A stretch of 64,000 nucleotides of DNA, taken from Bromus sterilis. Lineage: Eukaryota; Streptophyta; Magnoliopsida; Poales; Poaceae. The stretch covers positions 337,851,324-337,915,323 of the forward strand of contig OX465598.1 in assembly GCA_950022295.1 (NCBI GenBank), given 5' to 3'. Within the stretch, counting starts at the first letter, position 1, and each line of letters begins with the position of its first letter. Shown piece after piece: positions 43,954 to 55,898 of the stretch. Made by a program: the position numbers and the translations under genes. The notes beneath the pieces are model-generated. The model was not told the DNA's origin, made no database searches, and was given only the letters and a program-made list of their open reading frames with translations.

Positions 43954-46900
43954 AAGTCGCCCCCACTCAAAAGAATCTCGTCCCGAGATTCAGAAGTTTG
44001 CGGGAGGAAGGAGGGGTACTCGGCACGGAGACAGTCTTCTCTTTCCCACGTGGCTTCTTTCTCAGAGTGGTGTGACCATTGCACTTTCAGAAACCTAATC
44101 TTCTGACGACGAGTGACACGATCTGCGGAATCAAGAATACGAACAGGGTACTCTCAATAAGAAAGGTCATCTTGGAGATCAAGCGTTTCATGGTCGACTT
44201 CGCGGATGGGGTCCTTGAAGCAACGCCTGAGTTGTGACACATGGAATACATCATGTACTCGGGAAAGGTGCGGGGGTAGTTCAAGTTGGTAGGCAACTTC
44301 TCCACGTTTATCAAGAATGCGGAAAGGTCCGATGTAACGTGGGGCCAACTTGCTTTTGATACCGAAGTGTTGGGTTCCCTTCAGAGGAGTAACCCGAAGG
44401 TAAGCCTTCTCATCCAGATTGTAGCTTTCTTTTCTATGATGACGATCATAGTAGCTTTTCTGACGAGACTGGGCTGCTTTCAATTGATCACGAACAATGC
44501 GAACTTACTCTTCTGCTTCCATGATCATATCCGGTCCAAAGAATTGTCTTTCACCCGTTTCTGACCAGTTTAGGGGTGTTCGACATCTTCGTCCATATAG
44601 GAGTTCAAAAGGAGCCATGTTCAGACTAGATTGGAAACTATTGTTATAAGAAAATTCGGCGAATGGCAGAGATTTCTCCTAATTCTTTCTGAAAGAGATA
44701 ACACAAGCTCTGAGCATGTCTTCCAGGTATTGGTTAACCCTTTCGACTTGACCACTAGACTGAGGATGGAAAGCTGTACTAAAGGAGAGATGAGTTCCCA
44801 TAGCATTCTGAAAGCTTCCCCAAAATCTAGAGGTGAAAAGGCTACCACGATCAGAATTGATTTCCAAAGGAACACCATGAAGAGACACAATTCTAGAGAC
44901 ATACAAGTCCGCTAACTGGCTAGCAGTTATAGACTCGCGAACTGGAAGGAAGTGAGCAACTTTGGAAAGTCTATCTATGACAACGAAGATGGCATCATTT
45001 CCTTTCTGGGTTTTTGGAAAGCCGGTGATGAAGTCCATACCAACTTTGTCCCATTTCCACTCCGGAATAGGCAAAGGTTGAAGTGTACCAGCAGGTCTTT
45101 GATGTTCTGCCTTAATGCGACGACAAACATCACATTCGGCAACAAATCGAGCAATGTCTCTCTTCATCCTAGTCCACCAAAATCTCTGGCGTAGATCTCG
45201 GTACATTTTTGTGCTACCGGGATGAATCGAGAGGGGTGTGTCATGGGCTTCTTTGAGGATGAGTTGCCTTAGTTCCCTATTCTTAGGTACTACCAAACGA
45301 TTTCCAAAGAATACCGTTCCTTTGCTATCTGCGGAGAAACATTTAGCAACTCCGCTAGCAATGTTCTCCTTGATCCGGCGAGCACCTCGTGCACGCCTTT
45401 GTGCAACTATGATTTGATCCTCAAGTGTTGGTTTCGCCACCAAGTTGAAAGGAGATCCACGAGGAACAATCTCTAGATTGAGTTTTCGAAATTCCTCATG
45501 AATAAGTGGTTGATACTGTTGTAACATGAGGTTGTTACAATACGACTTACGACTTAGTGCATCAACCATGACATTGGCTTTGCCTGGGGTGTAAGAAATT
45601 CCTAAGTCATAATCTTTTATCAACTCTATCCAGCATCTTTGCCTAAGATTAAGATCTGGCTGGGTGAATATGTATTTGAGGCTTTGGTGGTCGGAATAGA
45701 TCTCACAACGATTACCAAGGAGGTAATGTCGCCAAGTTGTCAGGGCATGAACTACGACAACGAGTTCAAGATCATGGGTAGGATAGTTCTCTTCATGTGG
45801 ACGCAACTGTCGTGAAGCATAAGCTACCACATGTCTATCTTGCATAAGTATGCATCCTAACCCTTGCCGTGAGGCGTCACAAAAGATCAGGAAATCCTTT
45901 TTGGTGTCTGGAGGCGCAAGTACGGGTGCAGAAGTCAATCTTCTTTTTAGCTCTTGAAAGCTTTCCTCACACTTGGGAGTCCATTGGAATTTCTTATCTT
46001 TCTTGAGGAGTTCAGTTAGAGGCTTTGAAACTTTAGAAAAGTTCTCGACGAAGCGGCGGCAATAGCTGGCTAGGCCAAGAAAACTCCTAACTTGCTTAAC
46101 CGATTCAGGTGGAGTCCACTCAAGGACGACCTGAACTCTCTCGGGATTCACAGCAATGCCTTTTGCAGAAATCACGTGGCCTAAGTAGGTCACTTCTGGT
46201 AGCCAAAATTCACACTTGGAGAACTTGGCATAAAGGCGGTGCTCTCTAAGTTTCATCAATACCAGCCTGAGATGTTCGACATGTTCTTCTTCGTTCTTCG
46301 AGTGGATGAGAATGTCATCGAGATAAACTACAACAAATTTATCTAAGTACTCCATGAAGATCGAATTCATCATGCGCGAGAAAGTGGCGGGGGCATTGGT
46401 TAAACCAAAGGACATGACGGTGTACTCGTAAAGACCATAACGAGTAGTAAAATCCGTTTTTGGAATGTCCACGTTTCGGATTTTGATTTGATGATAACCT
46501 AATCTCAAATCCATCTTGGAGAAGACAGAGGATCCAGCAAGTTGATCATAAAGATCATTGATCCTGGGCAGTGGGTACATGTTCTTTATCGTCGCTAGAT
46601 TTAGCGGGCGATAGTCTACGCACATCCTTTCTGTTCCATATTTCTTCGTTATGAACAGAACGGGGCAAACCCATGGCGATGAGCTAGGGCGGATGAAGCC
46701 TTTTGCCAACAAAGCTTCAAGTTGGATTTTAAGCTCAGCTAACTCACGTGGGGCCATTTTGTATGGGCGTATGGAAATTGGTGCGGTTCCTGGGGCAAGA
46801 TCTACAATGAATTCTACACATCTGTAAGGAGGCATTCCTGGCAGTTCTTCAGGAAAGACATCTGGGAAGTCAAGAACCACCGGAATATCTTCAAGGTCGG

Positions 46901-47198
46901 GAAGGGGAAGCACATTCAAAGAATGCATCTGGGTTCTCGTTCTGGGTGAGGTGTAGTTGACTGTCTTGCCTGAAGGGTGGGTTAGTTTCACTGATTTTCC
47001 TTTGCAATCAAGGTAGGCATTCTGCCTTGATAGCCAATCCATACCAAGGATGACATCAATGTCTGAAGACTTGAGGGCTATGAGTGAAGCAAGGAATACT
47101 AAACCCTCAATTGCAATTTGATTGCCATGGCTTACTCTATTCGTTTGCCACTTGGAACCAGGAGTTTGAATAATCATTGGGGTGAACATTTCATCAAA
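43899..47198 (-). pseudogene. Element C pol: protease end, RT, RNase H, integrase, chromodomain-like tail
   Basis: One frame on the minus strand from 47189 to 43899. Order: end of protease (DVILGMDWLSRQNAYLDCKG), reverse transcriptase (VDYRPLNLATIKNMYPLPRI, FSKMDLRLGYHQI, catalytic YLDD near residue 290), RNase H (FCDASRQGLGCILMQDRHVV), integrase (HPGSTKMYRDLRQRFWW, CDVCRR zinc part, GMDFITGFPKTQKGNDAIFV), then RYIGPFRILDKRGEVAYQLE, VHDVFHVSQLRRC and a chromodomain-like VQWSHHSEKEATWERED. In-frame stops interrupt it at 44679-44681 (TAG), near 44505 (TAA) and at 44154-44156 (TGA). The frame runs through the polypurine tract into the LTR and ends at 43899. The N-terminal side is cut by the LINE at 47199. 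Long LTR, initiator Met primer and chromodomain point to the Tekay (Del) lineage. Confidence 0.92.
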
Positions 47199-47230
47199 AG
47201 TAAGTCGTATTGTAATAACCTCATGTTACA
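47199..47230. other. Filler DNA at the LINE 5' junction
   Basis: 47200-47230 (GTAAGTCGTATTGTAATAAC then CTCATGTTACA) equals the reverse complement of 45520-45550 in element C pol at 30 of 31 positions. It sits between the LINE target duplication and LINE sequence and belongs to neither. Confidence 0.8.
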
Positions 47231-47364
47231 TGGCTCCCACCCCGCTCCCACCCCCTTAGCCCTAGACGTCACCTCGTCGCCGGCGATCTCTACGTCCAAC
47301 CGTGAGATTCGAAATCGGCTCCCACCCCTCTCTTCTCTGCGTTGTTCTGCATCGACTGATCTCC

Positions 47365-50300
47365 ATTTTTATGGCGGTCCATGCATCAATCTCCTTGGGA
47401 CTTGACTTTGCCCCGGGGATCAAGCTGGCCGAACACGTTCATCGGATCTTCAAACGCACGGTACACCCTGATGAATCTGGTCACTTTACTCTGGTTGTTT
47501 CTTTTGTGAGGCATTCATTCCGTTTGAATGAAGATAATGTCAGTCTGGCGTTGGAAGCTTCCATTGGAGGGTTTTGTTCCAGGCTTAAGGTTTTCCATTT
47601 GCAAGATCGGGTTTTTGGTTTTCATGTATCTTGCAAGGATGTGGGTTTTTTCATATACCATCAGAAGACCTTTGTTTGCCCTCAGTTTCATTGCATGTTT
47701 CATCTTTGGGGTAATGGTGGTCCTGATTGGAAGAAGGAATTTCGTTCTTGGCAAGTGGAATGTGATGAAGAATGGACTCTGGTTAGTCCCTCTAAACATC
47801 GAGCTAAACTAGGTTTAGCTGCGATGGAGAAATCTCCATCCAAGTCGGCGTTCAAGTCCCCGATCCCCAGACACAAAAAGGTTAAGTTTGCGAATTTTAT
47901 GAACTATGAAGCTTGTAAGGGTTATCGTTTTCTCCCTACTGGTAGGGACACCCAATTGGTTCTTGAAGCTGGTTACTCCTTTTCACGTCATGAAATTTCT
48001 CATCTTCATGTCAACACTGCTGTTCACGATCGCCCTCCGTCGCCACCTACGTCTCCGGCGACGTCCGATCGGCCGGTGATTCAGTTTGGTAGTTTTTCCG
48101 CCGTCCCTATCGGTTTGGAAGCTGTTGATTCTAGCCCGGGTCAGTCGGGATCACCTTCCATGCATAATTCGGAAGAATCTCCTTCCAATGCGAAACTGGA
48201 CGATAGGGTTGTTTCAGCTGAGATTTTTTTGGAGAAGAAAGGGACTCCTATCTTGTCTAGGTTGGTGGATTATGATTCTGATCGCGATTCTCCGGTTAAG
48301 ATCCCGTCACCTAAAGAGGCAGTTAAGAAATTTCAAAGTTTTGACGAGATGATTGAGGAGATGGCTGCTAGTTCCTGGGATTGCCAAAACTGCATCAGCA
48401 TGGGCCATGCAACTAACGCGTGTACTAACCGGGTGCGTTGTAGACTGTGCTTCCGGTCTGGTCACGTAAAAAAGAATTCCCAGGCCTCATTAATGTAGCT
48501 CCTATCTGGGTGCCTAAAGTCCCATCTAAAACCTTTGGGGGTCGAGCCCCAGCTTTGTCCTATCTTGACGATTCGGTTTCACCTCTGATACGCACGAGCT
48601 CTCCCGCAAAAACCCCCAATCTTAGCAGCGGCGGCTCCCCTGCTTCATCCTCATCGCCGCTTTGCTCCCCCCACAGTGCTCCATGGCTTGCATCGCCGCA
48701 GAACTCTTCTGCATCCATGGCTAACTTCGAGCTAGATCCTCGTCGTTTTCTCCCTGCGGGTCATGACATTGTGGATGGCGTCCCAGAGTGATTTCCCCGG
48801 ACTTTCTACTCTGCATCGCAACCTCCGCCACGGATGCATGAGCACTACATGGTGGCGATTGTGGAGCCACCACCGCCGGCGCACTTGGTTGGTGTCCGAC
48901 GTGAGCAAGTGCTCCACTTCCTCACCCAGGAGCTTCAGGTGATTGTTACCTCCGCCTAGACCTGGTTCCAAGGGGTAGGTTTGTTTGAAGTTGAGAATCC
49001 TGTGGTTCGAGCATCTTTTTTTGGGCATGCACCTTTTGCGCTGGGCTTTGATGAAGAAGGAGATGAGTTTTTTGTTAGATTCATTCCTCACAATGAAGGA
49101 GAAGGGGCTATTCATGGTCACCGCACTGGATGGCTCATGCTTATTGGGGTGCCTCTGGATTATAGGAATACCCGCTATCTCTCTGAGGTGATTGGCACTT
49201 TTGGGCAGTTCATCGAGTGGGATCACACTGACAGGCGCATGGTCCGGTCGCTGGTTCATGCCTCCTTCCCTGAAAATGCTCTTGTGCAGAGGGATGTGGT
49301 CTTCAGGGAATTTTCTCAATGGGGGGGGGGCACGGTGGTTTCTTGGACTGCAGCAATCTATATTCTCACTGCCAACTTTGTGGATGCTGTACTACCTGCA
49401 GATGAGGACTTTATGCCACTGGATGGAAATCCCCATCCCATGCCAGGTCATATTCCACCCCCTTTTCCTGCCTGGGGGGCCCCACCGTACCCTGCATTGG
49501 GTTGGAATGAAGCTGCACTGCAACATCAACCTCAACATGAACAAGGGAACAATGATGCTGCACCTGAAGATGACGCTGGATGGCCTGCTTGGGAGGAAGA
49601 GGTTGCAGCTGAGAATGAGCCGGTTGATGTTATGCCCCCACAGGACCAGATTTCCATAGAGAACAACTCTTCCGCGGGCTCCAGTTCCTCTTCTGACTCT
49701 GAGGTGATAGAAGTCCAGGCGCCAATTGTGGAGGATCCTGAGCCCGTTTATAATGTGCAGGATTGGGCCATTGTGCCATACCAGCCTCTGGTCATTGTTC
49801 TGGATCCAATTGAGGAAATCCATCGTGTTCAGTTTGGCCCAGTTCTCCCTCCTGAGATGATCCTGGATCGAACAATGAGGGGTTATTTCCAGCTATCTCT
49901 GCTCGGATCATCCCTAAGAGTATCAATATCCTGCCCTCAATACTTCCTCCATCTGGAGACTGGTCCCTTCTTCTTCAAGCTGATGAGGACCCAGTGTTGG
50001 TTGCTGAACCTCTGAGAATTGAACCTCCCCCTGTGGATAGTTCTTCAATGCCTGCTGTACTTGCTGCTTTGGAACCTACTGTTGGTAAGAAGTGTCGTAA
50101 TCGGCCACCTCTGGTGCGTGATGATGTGGACTTCTCCACACGACGAATTACCAAAAGCTATGCTAAGAAGTCTGGTTTCAAGCCTACCTCTGCTTTTCAG
50201 ATGAAGCCCAGTCCTTTGAGGAAGCCATGTGCAAAAAATCCAAGACTTCAAGCTCCTCCGGCTGCACATACTGAAGATGATCTTCATATCCATCCGCCCA

Positions 50301-50413
50301 CCCCAATCCGTGCAATGCAGGTCATGGACATCGCTCTGGGCATCACTCCTGAAGACCTTACTACGTCCAAGCTTATGGCGGGACCGTCTGCTCCAGCATC
50401 TCCTGAAGTTTAA
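47365..50413 (+). pseudogene. LINE ORF1 (zinc-knuckle protein), broken
   Basis: Frame 1 is open to 48498 and contains a gag-like N-terminal domain, a Ser/Pro-rich linker and a CCHC knuckle (CQNCISMGHATNAC), then the start of a second one (CRLCFRSGH) whose last cysteine is lost at a frameshift near 48470. The protein continues in frame 3 with stops at 48789 (TGA) and 48957 (TAG), a conserved-looking block (FFGHAPFALGFDEEGDEFFV), a Pro/acidic tail, and another frameshift near 49890-50000 before ending at 50413. Start is uncertain: ATG codons exist at 47302 and 47371. In plant LINEs this protein binds RNA in the transposition particle. Confidence 0.75.
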
Positions 50414-50575
50414 TCATGATTGATAAAACTTTTATCTTCTATAGGAGTGTGGACTGTAGTAATTGTGGTCTTTTGTTTAGTTTGAACTATGGTCTCTATG
50501 CTTCGGTCTTTTGGTACGACTGCACTGGATTTTATCATGTCTGTTATGCAAACATGAGTTCTGTTTTACCCAACT

Positions 50576-53500
50576 TTGTTTAGTATGAATAGTTATCATT
50601 ATCGTAATTGGCGTGTTATGTGCTGGAATGTGCGTGGTCTGAACTCTGCTGAAAGACAGCGTGATGTGCGAGCGAAGATTAATGAAAGTGGCTGTTCCAT
50701 TCTTTGTCTGCAAGAAACCAAATGTGAAAATTTTGATCTTCGTCTGGTCAGAAAGTTTTGTCCTCGTAGATTTGATAATTTTGCTTTTTCCCCTTCTGTG
50801 GGAGCTTCTGGTGGCCTTATTGTGGTCTGGTGTTCATCCATGTTTCATGGAACACTGGTGGAGTCTAATCGCTTTGGTATTACCGTCACCTTCACCTCGG
50901 TTCATAATGCTGAAGCTTGGACTTTGGTCTCTGTCTATGGACCTTGCCAGGGGCCTATGAGGGATGAATTTGTGCAATGGTTATATGATCTTAACATTCC
51001 TGATGGTGACAACTGGTTATTGTTAGGGGATTTCAATTTCATCAGATCTTTCGAGAACATAAACAGGCCTGGTGGTGATCTCAATGACATCCTCCTATTC
51101 AATGAGATTATTGGACACCTTGGGATTCTTGAGTTGCCACTTAAAGGTAGAGCTTTTACCTGGTCTAACATGCAGGATGAGCCATTGCTGGAACAATTGG
51201 ATTGGTTTTTTACTTCCAGTTCTTGGATCACTGTTTATCCAAACACAATTGTTCTTCCCATGGCCAAGACCTCATCTGATCATGTGCCTTGTATTGTGTC
51301 CATAGACACAGATATCCCAAAGAGTAATCGTTTCAGGTTTGAAAACTATTGGGCAGGTTTTCTGGATTGTGTGAAGAATTCTTGGAATGCTCCTATTGAT
51401 GCTGATTCTGCTGCTTCCATTCTATCTAAGAAATTTAAAAGGCTCAGATATGCTCTCAAGAAGTGGTCTTTCAATATGGCATCTCTCAAGAAAGTCATTC
51501 TCAAAGTCTCTCAGGTGGTGTTAGTCTTTGATTCTTTGGAAGAATTAAGACCCCTAACTAGACCTGAGTTTAATTTCAGGCAAATTGTGAAATCCCACCA
51601 TGAACATCTTCTCAGATTTCAATATTTATATTGGAGATAGAGGTGTACTATCAGGGATATTAAAGTAGGAGAGGAAAATTCGAAATTCTTTCATGCTATG
51701 GCTTCTGAAAGAATGAGGAAGAACTCCATATCATCTTTAAATGCTCCTGATGGGGCTGTTCTCTCTGATCATGAGCAGATGGCCAACTTTTTGTGGAGCT
51801 CTTACAGAGAGAGAATGGGGGTCTCCCAAGGTATCCAGATGGAGTTCAATCTCCCTGATTTAATCCACCCAGTGGAGGGTTTTCAGGATTTGACCACTCC
51901 CTTCTCTCAGGCTGAGATTAATGAGGTTCTCAAAGATCTCCCTGTAGACAGAGCTCCTGGGCCAGATGGTTTCAATGGCTTATTCCTTAAGAAATGTTGG
52001 CCCATCATTCAATCTGATTTTATGAATCTGATTTCTCAGTTTGCTGATGGCTCTCTCAAGTTGGAATGTCTAAATGGTTCTTTAATCACCTTGATTCCAA
52101 AAATGCTAGCTCCTGTTTGTCCTAATGATTTTAGGCCTATATCTCTGACTAACACCTGCCTGAAATTCGTCACAAAGTTGCTTGCTAATAGACTTCAGAA
52201 GGTTATTCTACAGTGCATTCACTTGAATCAATATGGCTTTCTTCAGTCTAGATCTATTCAGGATTGCTTAGCATGGGCTTTTGAGTATATCCACCAATGC
52301 AAACAGTCTAAAAAGCCCCTTCTTATTCTGAAGTTAGACTTTGCAAAAGCTTTTGACATTATTGAACATGAAGCTGTTCTTCAGGTTTTGGAACACAAGG
52401 GGTTTTGTCAGAAATGGATCAGTTGGATTAGAGAGATTTTAGGCTCTGGATCTTCATCCATCTTGTTGAATGGAGTGCCTGGTAAACAGTTATATTGCAA
52501 GAGAGGGGTTAGACAAGGAGATCCTCTGTCTCCCCTGTTGTTTGTATTGGCTGCTGATCTGTTACAATCAGTAGTCAATAAAATTCTCCATGATCAACTA
52601 CTGACACTGCCAATTGATTCTCATGATCCATACTACCCTATCATTCAGTATGCTGATGACACTATATTGGTAGTTCATGCTGATGAATCCCAGTTGTTGG
52701 CTATCAAGGAGATGCTTATAAGGTTCCATGCTTCCACTAGTCTCAAAGTGAACTTCAATAAATCCTCTTTAATCCCCCTGAATGTTGATGTGGCTATGAC
52801 TGCTCATCTTGCTGAAGTGTTTGAATGCTCCATGTGACAAATGCCTTTCACTTACCTTGGTTTACCTCTGGGTACTACCAGGCCTAAATTCAGGATTTGA
52901 TGCCTTTGGTAGACAGGGTGGAAAGAAGACTCTCTGCTAGTTCTGCTATGCTAAACCAAGGGGCAAGGCTTTAGCTACTCAACCTAGTAATTTCCTCCAT
53001 GCCCATTTATCACCTTTGTAGTCTTGCTATCCCTCAGGGCATCTTCAAACAGCTAGAGAGAATTCAGAGACAATGCCTCTGGAGAGGGAACTCTGACACC
53101 CCAAGACAATCTCTTGATGCTTGGGAGCTTGTTTGCAGGCCTAAAAAGAAAGGTGGTCTGGGTATTGTCAACCTGCAAATTCAGAACAAAGCTCTACTTC
53201 TGAAGCACTTGCATAAGTTTATAATAAGGAGAATGTTCCTTGGGTTTCACTTATTTGGAACACTTATTATAATGGCAATGTCCCACATGCAACAATGCTT
53301 TGTGGATCCTTTTGGTGGAAGGATATCCTTAAACTAAGTGACCTATATAGACCAGTGACCCCTGTTATGATCAATGCTGGGGATTCTGCACTTTTTTGGT
53401 CAGATGGGTGGCGCATCAATGGCTCATGTAGACCTCTGCGATATAGGTTGCCTCATCTTTTCTCTTTTGTGAGAGATGACAAGCTATCTGTTTATGATTT

Positions 53501-54187
53501 TTTGAGCTTGGAGGATGAAGAGATTTTGTTTCACTTGCCACTCACACAACAAGCTGCTGATGAATACTTCTGTCTTAAGGACTGGATTTCTAATCTTCAG
53601 AGAGATCCTCAAGCTGCTGATTCTTGGAACTGGCCTGGTAAATATGGTTATACTGCCAAAGGATTCTACAATCTTATGCATTCTCACATGCCTACTGATC
53701 AATCTTGTGCCTGGATATGGAGGAGTAAGTGCACCATGAAGATAAAAGTTTTTGGCTGGCTCCTGATGTTTGACAGATTAAACACTAAAGATCTACTTGT
53801 TAGGAGACACTGGAGACCACCACTGAGGATAATTCTTGTGTGATGTGTCACTCAGATGATCTTGAAGACAGACTGCATTTGTTCTTCTCTTGCAACTTTA
53901 GTTGCAGAGTTTTGAACTATCTACAAATTACATGGGGGGCCAATGGATCCTTGCATTCCTGTTTACAACAGGCCAAAGATTCATTTGGCCAGTCTTTCTT
54001 CATGGAAGTCATGCTTACTGCCTCCTGGTGTATCTGGATAGTCAGAAATGGGAAGACCTTCAGGAATGAGAGACCTTCTTTTCATTCCTGGAGAAGGCAC
54101 TTTGTGCATGATATCACCTTGCTTTCACATAGATTGCAGGGTGATCCTAAAAACAGATTGATTTCATGGATCAATTCACTGCAATAG
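50576..54187 (+). pseudogene. LINE ORF2 (endonuclease, reverse transcriptase, zf-RVT), broken
   Basis: The apurinic-like endonuclease fills 50576-51640: WNVRGLN, LQETKCENFD, GDFNFI and SDHVPC are visible. A TAG at 51638 interrupts before the reverse transcriptase (51698-52837) with APGPDGFNGLF, DFRPISLTN, KLDFAKAFD, GVRQGDPLSPLLFV and the catalytic QYADDT. A TGA at 52835 and several frameshifts (52900-53300, 53840) follow. The C-terminal zinc-binding part is still visible (SKCTMKIKVFGWLL, CVMCH, HLFFSCNFS) and the tail ends ISWINSLQ. The architecture is that of plant L1-clade elements: the protein nicks DNA and primes cDNA synthesis on it. Confidence 0.88.
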
Positions 54188-54327
54188 TATAGGTAGGATT
54201 AGTTTTCTTCCTTTACTTTCTTGTTCTGTTTTACTATTTACCTGTACCATTCTTTGAGAACCTTTGGTTCTCCCATGCAATAAATTACTGTGGAGCTCAT
54301 GCTTCATAGTCTTAAAATTAAAAAAAA

Positions 54328-55442
54328 AACATTTCATCAAAGGATATCTCATGCCGAAGTGCATAACTCTCCGACATGAATGAGTGAGATTCTCCTGGAT
54401 CGAAAAGGACAGAAGTGGGAACATAATTGACTGGGAGCGTACCAAGAATGACGTCAGAAGTACCATCAGTATCCTCAGCTGAGATTTGGTTCACACGTCC
54501 AAGATTTGCGGAAGAAGATGGCTTGGTGGTGGAGACCTTCGGGGGTGGCTTGGCACGAACATTGGGGTTCCCTTTGGCATGAGGTGGAGCATTCTGATTG
54601 ATGGGGCACTCATGAGAATAGTGACCAGGCTGGCCACATCTGAAGCAGGCTCCAAAGGTAGTGCGGGCAGTTGGGTTATTTGGTGGAGCTGATGGACGAG
54701 GCGCCACAAAGGATGGCCTCGGTGGGTTGTTCTGGCGGAACATGCTATTGGGGATCCAGATCTTGCGCTTCTGAGGGCCTGAACTGGATGAACCATCGTC
54801 TCTAGGGTGCTTGTGGGAATCTTCGGAAGTGATCATATCCTCCGTCTTGATGGCCTTGTTGACAAGGATTTGGAATGTGGCGAAGTCATGAAGATTGAGC
54901 TCACGACGAAGTACAGAATTGAGTCCCTTGCGGAACCTCTCTTGCTTCTTGGAGTCGGTGGAGACCTCTTTGGGAGCATAGCGGGCAAGACGATTGAACT
55001 CCCGACTAAACTCGTCAACGGACCTTCTTCCTTGGGTGAGATTGCAAAACTCCTCTCTCTTGCGGTCCATGAGTCCCTTAGGAATGTGATGCTCGCGAAA
55101 AGCGTCACAGAACTCATTCCACGAAGTCAACTTTCCAGCTGGACGCATGTTCAGAAAGTTCTCCCACCAAGAGCTAGCTGCACCTTCGAGGTGGTAGGTG
55201 GCATAGTTGACTCTGTCACCATCTGCAACATGTCTAGAATGGAGCTTTCTCTCGATGCTGTGAAGCCAGTCATCGGCATCAAGGGGCTCAGTGGAATAGC
55301 TGAAAACTGGGGGATGAAGCTGGATGAAGTCATTCAACGACACAAGCTCATTCCGCTGTTGGGCACTGTTCCTAGCAATGACCCCCAACAACACATGAGA
55401 GTCCCTACGGTTTCTTTCAACCTCCATGAGAACTCCGGCCAC
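54328..55442 (-). pseudogene. Element C gag and N-terminal protease
   Basis: About 370 residues on the minus strand. Gag core: HPPVFSYSTEPLDADDWLHS, ATYHLEGAASSWWENFL, FREHHIPKGLMDRKREEFCN, GRRSVDEFSREFNRLARYAP. A basic Ser/Pro-rich linker leads to a CCHC knuckle (CFRCGQPGHYSHEC) and the protease start VLFDPGESHSFMS, in which DPGES replaces the usual D-[ST/P]-G-A; whether this still works is unknown. The frame is cut at EISFDEM by the LINE and resumes at 47198. The first ATG (55442) lies about 440 bases after the primer site; a further upstream start is possible. Confidence 0.88.
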
Positions 55443-55882
55443 GGGTTCCTTGAGACATCCTGAAGGATAAGATCAATGTCAAACAGAGTTGAATGAGTTT
55501 GCAAATGCATCAGATTATGAAGATATCTGGAATGACTCGGACAGCATAACGACTGTAATTGCAAGAGAAAACAATTTTCTTACAACATAGAAACAACACT
55601 TACATACGATGTAAGAAATCAGGAAGCATAACAACTATGGCAAACCAAACATAACTTTCCTACGGCTACAAGGAAGCAAACAACGAGATGTTCTAGTAAG
55701 ACATAGATGAGCCTAGTCCTATCTTCCCGTAGAAAAGATGAGGGTGACTCAGAACTCAGAACGATGAAGGTAAGGAGAAAAAAGAAGCCTTACGTTTTTC
55801 CCTTATATACCCAGAGTAACTATATAACTATAGAAGGCTAGACTTAACTTCGACCAAGGCTGATAATCTTACAGTCAGTCCT
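55443..55882 (-). other. Element C 5' leader
   Basis: Untranslated leader between the primer binding site and gag. No ORF of note. Confidence 0.6.
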
Positions 55883-55894
55883 GCTCTGATACCA
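55883..55894 (-). promoter_or_regulatory. Element C primer binding site (tRNA-iMet type)
   Basis: TGGTATCAGAGC on the minus strand, the standard complement of the 3' end of initiator tRNA-Met, four bases after the LTR end at 55899. Confidence 0.92.
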
Positions 55895-55898
55895 AGTC

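Larger units (their letters stand above)
47231..54327 (+). mobile_element. Full-length L1-type LINE inserted in element C
   Basis: About 7.1 kb with ORF1, ORF2 and a terminal A-run (54319-54329). The target duplication AACATTTCATCAAA is at 47185-47198 and 54328-54341, and removing the element rejoins the protease coding of C. The element is in opposite orientation to C. Both ORFs carry frameshifts and stops, so it is dead. Confidence 0.9.

Noticed and set aside
47118..47405. 95-codon ORF with similarity to element C pol (SYCNNLML)
   Set aside because: It is a chimera crossing the target duplication, the filler segment and the LINE leader; the similarity comes from the filler.
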